From Chloroflexota bacterium (GTDB lineage Bacteria; Chloroflexota; UBA6077; JACQUR01): 6,892 nt of DNA. The notes under the pieces are model-generated. The model was given only the letters and a program-made list of their open reading frames with translations, was not told the DNA's origin and searched no databases. Of the stretch, positions 5,402 through 6,892 are shown piece after piece. The translations under genes and the position numbers were made by a program. Position 1 is the first letter of the stretch. Each line of letters starts with the position of its first letter. The stretch is from assembly GCA_016210245.1 (NCBI GenBank), contig JACQUR010000459.1:1-6892 (forward strand), in the 5' to 3' direction.

Positions 5402-5471
5402 GACAAGATCTGGGGATGTCCCCCCGGACGTCGAGCGATTCGTCACAGAGTGGACGGTCGGTCAGATCGAC

Positions 5472-5999
5472 ATGCGACGAATCGTCATCGTCGGTTCGGG
5501 CGGGGCGGGGAAATCGACGCTCGCGCTGGAGCTCGGAGAGGCACTGGGCCTGCCGGTGTTCCACCTGGACGCGCTCTTTCTGCAGCCGGGCTGGGTCGAG
5601 CTCCCACGCGAGGAGAGGCTCAGAACCCTCGAGCAGCTCGTGCAGTCCAGCTCGTGGATCATTGACGGCAACTGGGGCGGCACGGGGTTGGAGGTGCGTC
5701 TCGCCGCCGCGGACACCGTCGTCCTGCTCGATCTCCCACGCACGCTCTGCCTGTGGCGAGCGGTAAGGCGTTGACTCACCTTTCGTGGCAGGACGCGTCC
5801 TGACCTCAGTGCGGATTGCCCGGAGCGGCTCGACTGGGCGTCCTTGCACTGGATCTGGGACTTTCCTCGGCTGCACCGCCCCTCGCTGCGCCGCAGAATC
5901 GAGGAGTACCGCGCTGGTCGCCAGGTCCTCCACTTGCGGTCAGGGGCGGAAGTGCGGGCGTTACTGGCCGGCATACGGGCCAGGGGCGGTCCCCTCTAG
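5472..5999 (+). pseudogene. FlaR-like P-loop kinase gene broken by one in-frame TGA
   Basis: Residues 1-100 give a normal start of an adenylate-kinase-like (topology-modulation/FlaR-type) P-loop protein. Walker A is GSGGAGKST (8-16), followed by HLDALFLQPGW (31-41), SWIIDGNWGGT (61-71) and the strand TVVLLDLPR (82-90). TGA at 5772-5774 then stops the frame after CLWRAVRR. The same frame continues without shift as LTFRGRTRPDLS, CPERLDWASLHWIWDFPR, and a C-terminal VLHLRSGAEVRALLAG to TAG at 5997-5999. These are exactly the parts the family has next, and the total of about 175 codons is the usual length. One CGA-to-TGA change would explain it. The 100-residue product lacks the Arg-rich lid and would not be active. 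No clear ribosome-binding site precedes ATG 5472. A sequencing error or strain-specific mutation is possible. Confidence 0.8.
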
Positions 6000-6067
6000 G
6001 CCACCAGACCTCAGCCGAACGCATCAGTACTGCCACGCCCGCCTGGCCCGGGCAATGTACCGGGGCG

Positions 6068-6128
6068 GCGCAGGCGAGCGCCTGTGCCACGGGACTCCCC
6101 GTTGGTGGCACGGGCGGCCCGCCTGTGC
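6068..6128. repeat. Inverted pair of REP-like palindromes
   Basis: Two related units face each other: 6068-6090 (ending CGCCTGTGCCAC) and 6105-6128 (starting GTGGCACGGGCGG). Each is itself hairpin-forming: CAGGCG-AG-CGCCTG at 6071-6084 and GCACGGGCGG with CCGCCTGTGC at 6108-6128. The pair sits between two convergent genes, where repetitive extragenic palindromes and bidirectional terminators are usual. No T-run follows, so intrinsic termination is uncertain; REP-like mobile palindrome is the better label. Confidence 0.6.
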
Positions 6129-6213
6129 AGGCTCGCTCGGCAGCCGGTGAAAAAGCCGGGCTATGCCAGAGGATGTGGACAAAGCCTGGCCCAGCGTGGC
6201 GCCTGATGTACGG

Positions 6214-6892
6214 TCATCCGTCTGCTCTGCGCCCACCTTGAGTCCCTGACTTGCCGACAGGAGCGGACGGACCTTGCAGGACAGCCGCTCCTGGCGCCGG
6301 CGCCGAAGCCGCCGCTGGGGCAGGGCAAGCGTCCGTAGCTGGCAGGGCTGCCACCTGGCGCAGGACACATAGCGCGTCCACGGCGGTCACGTTGCCGCTG
6401 CCGTTCACGTCGGCGTGCTGGTAGGTGAAGCCGTTGGCCAGAGTGGCGCTGAGGCCATCCGGATTGGCTACCGCCACATCCACGGCCGTCTGCAGGGCCG
6501 ATACGGGGCAATTGGGGACCTCGGGCAGCGCGGCCACCTGGCGCAGGACGCATAGGGCGTCCACGGCGGTGACGCTGCCATTGCCATTCACGTCCGCCAC
6601 CGTCCGGCTGTGCGGGGGCGTTCGGGCGGTGAGGCTGGTGGCGTCGGTGACGCTGACCTGGGTTGCCGCTCGGCCGCCAAGGGTCACGCTGGCGCCGCCC
6701 TGGAAGTTGCTGCCGCTGAGGGTGACCAGGGTCCCGCCTCTGCCCGGGCCGCCGGTCGGGGAGATGGCCGTGAGCGAGGGCGGCAGGGCGACGGTTACAG
6801 TGCCATGGGTGGCCGTGGTCGCCAGCGGGGCGGCACGGGTATCGGCGAAGTCGACCACCGCCACGGTCAGCGTGCTGGAGGCCCCGACCGCG
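6214..6892 (-). CDS. Surface/secreted protein C-terminus with TIG domain and two dockerin-like repeats (partial)
   Basis: The frame is open to the right edge, so only the last 225 residues or so are seen; the N-terminus and any signal peptide lie outside. Residue numbers here count from an internal GTG at 6864. An IPT/TIG domain starts near 29 (SLTAISPTGGPGRGGTLVTL, GSNFQGGASVTLGG) and reaches TPPHS (82-86). A dockerin-like calcium loop follows (DVNGNGSVTAVDALCVLRQV, 91-110). The last TIG strands then appear (AVDVAVANPDGLSATLANGF, 127-146), and a second loop (DVNGSGNVTAVDALCVLRQV, 152-171) comes after. Asp/Asn positions fit the F-hand calcium loop. The tail is Ala/Pro-rich without a sorting motif. 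Dockerins bind cohesins or act as intramolecular calcium clamps, so a role in cell-surface adhesion or assembly is likely but inferred. Confidence 0.8.
   Translation of the reverse strand, partial: AVGASSTLTVAVVDFADTRAAPLATTATHGTVTVALPPSLTAISPTGGPGRGGTLVTLSGSNFQGGASVTLGGRAATQVSVTDATSLTARTPPHSRTVADVNGNGSVTAVDALCVLRQVAALPEVPNCPVSALQTAVDVAVANPDGLSATLANGFTYQHADVNGSGNVTAVDALCVLRQVAALPATDACPAPAAASAPAPGAAVLQGPSAPVGKSGTQGGRRADG
6340..6594 (-). repeat. Two copies of a dockerin-like module, 183 bases apart
   Basis: Copies lie at 6340-6411 and 6523-6594 and encode 24-residue units that differ only at two positions in the calcium loop. The match extends to a following Cys-Pro, giving 25 of 31 identical residues including the Ala before the loop. 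Most DNA differences fall at third codon positions, which indicates an old duplication kept under protein-level selection. Confidence 0.75.

Noticed and set aside
5412..5423. GGGGA-TG-TCCCC palindrome between the helix-turn-helix gene and the kinase gene
   Set aside because: Two-base loop, short and isolated; likely chance in GC-rich DNA.
5772..5774. Selenocysteine at the kinase TGA
   Set aside because: The family has Arg, not Cys, at this position, and no convincing SECIS-like hairpin was noted just downstream; a nonsense change is simpler.
5064..5933. 289-codon minus-strand open frame
   Set aside because: It is antisense to the helix-turn-helix gene and the kinase gene, both with clear motifs; long antisense frames are expected in GC-rich DNA.

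Overview
The window is GC-rich bacterial DNA with strong G/C preference at third codon positions. Thr-Pro-linked cohesin-like and TIG/dockerin-like surface modules sit beside several toxin-antitoxin genes. This looks like accessory DNA of a Chloroflexota-type (or similar high-GC, non-model) bacterium; the phylum is an inference from protein style, and there is no rRNA or marker gene to fix it.

Layout, left to right. Positions 1-128 look like the left end of an IS21-family insertion sequence: two direct repeats, a terminal TG/CA-type tip, and the first seven codons of istA running off the left edge. After about 340 bases without a recognisable gene there is a promoter and a two-gene toxin-antitoxin operon: an excisionase-type helix-turn-helix protein (519-899) overlapping a complete PIN-domain VapC ribonuclease (883-1329). 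Directly behind it lies a scrambled stretch (1330-2222): a shortened remnant of an AlbA/HATPase_c_4-type regulator on the plus strand, joined tail to tail at about 1592-1597 to a fragment of a surface protein (Thr-Pro linker plus start of a cohesin-like domain) on the minus strand. Positions 2229-4222 (minus) carry an intact AbiE pair, antitoxin abiEi and nucleotidyltransferase toxin abiEii, with overlapping stop and start codons. Its promoter has a perfect -10 box only nine bases from the start codon and is bracketed by two identical palindromes.

Behind the AbiE promoter (4265-4696, minus) is a decayed reading frame with a helix-turn-helix motif. Next, on the plus strand, come a 72-residue antitoxin-like protein (4776-4994) and a second excisionase-type protein (4991-5401), translationally coupled but with no toxin gene after them. 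They are followed by a FlaR-like P-loop kinase gene (5472-5999) broken by one in-frame TGA. Between this and the convergent last gene lies a pair of inverted REP-like palindromes (6068-6128). The right end (6214-6892, minus, running off the window) encodes a secreted-type protein in which one dockerin-like repeat is nested inside a TIG domain and a second follows it.

The two intact systems, VapC-type and AbiE, are each self-contained and probably autoregulated. Around them is a field of remnants (IS end, broken regulator, broken kinase, orphan antitoxins, surface-protein fragment), which fits a defence/stability island built and eroded by repeated recombination. I did not find a clearly new multi-gene system. 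The most unusual items are the compact, probably leaderless AbiE promoter, the dockerin repeat nested in a TIG domain, the tail-to-tail gene junction and the single-codon kinase pseudogene.
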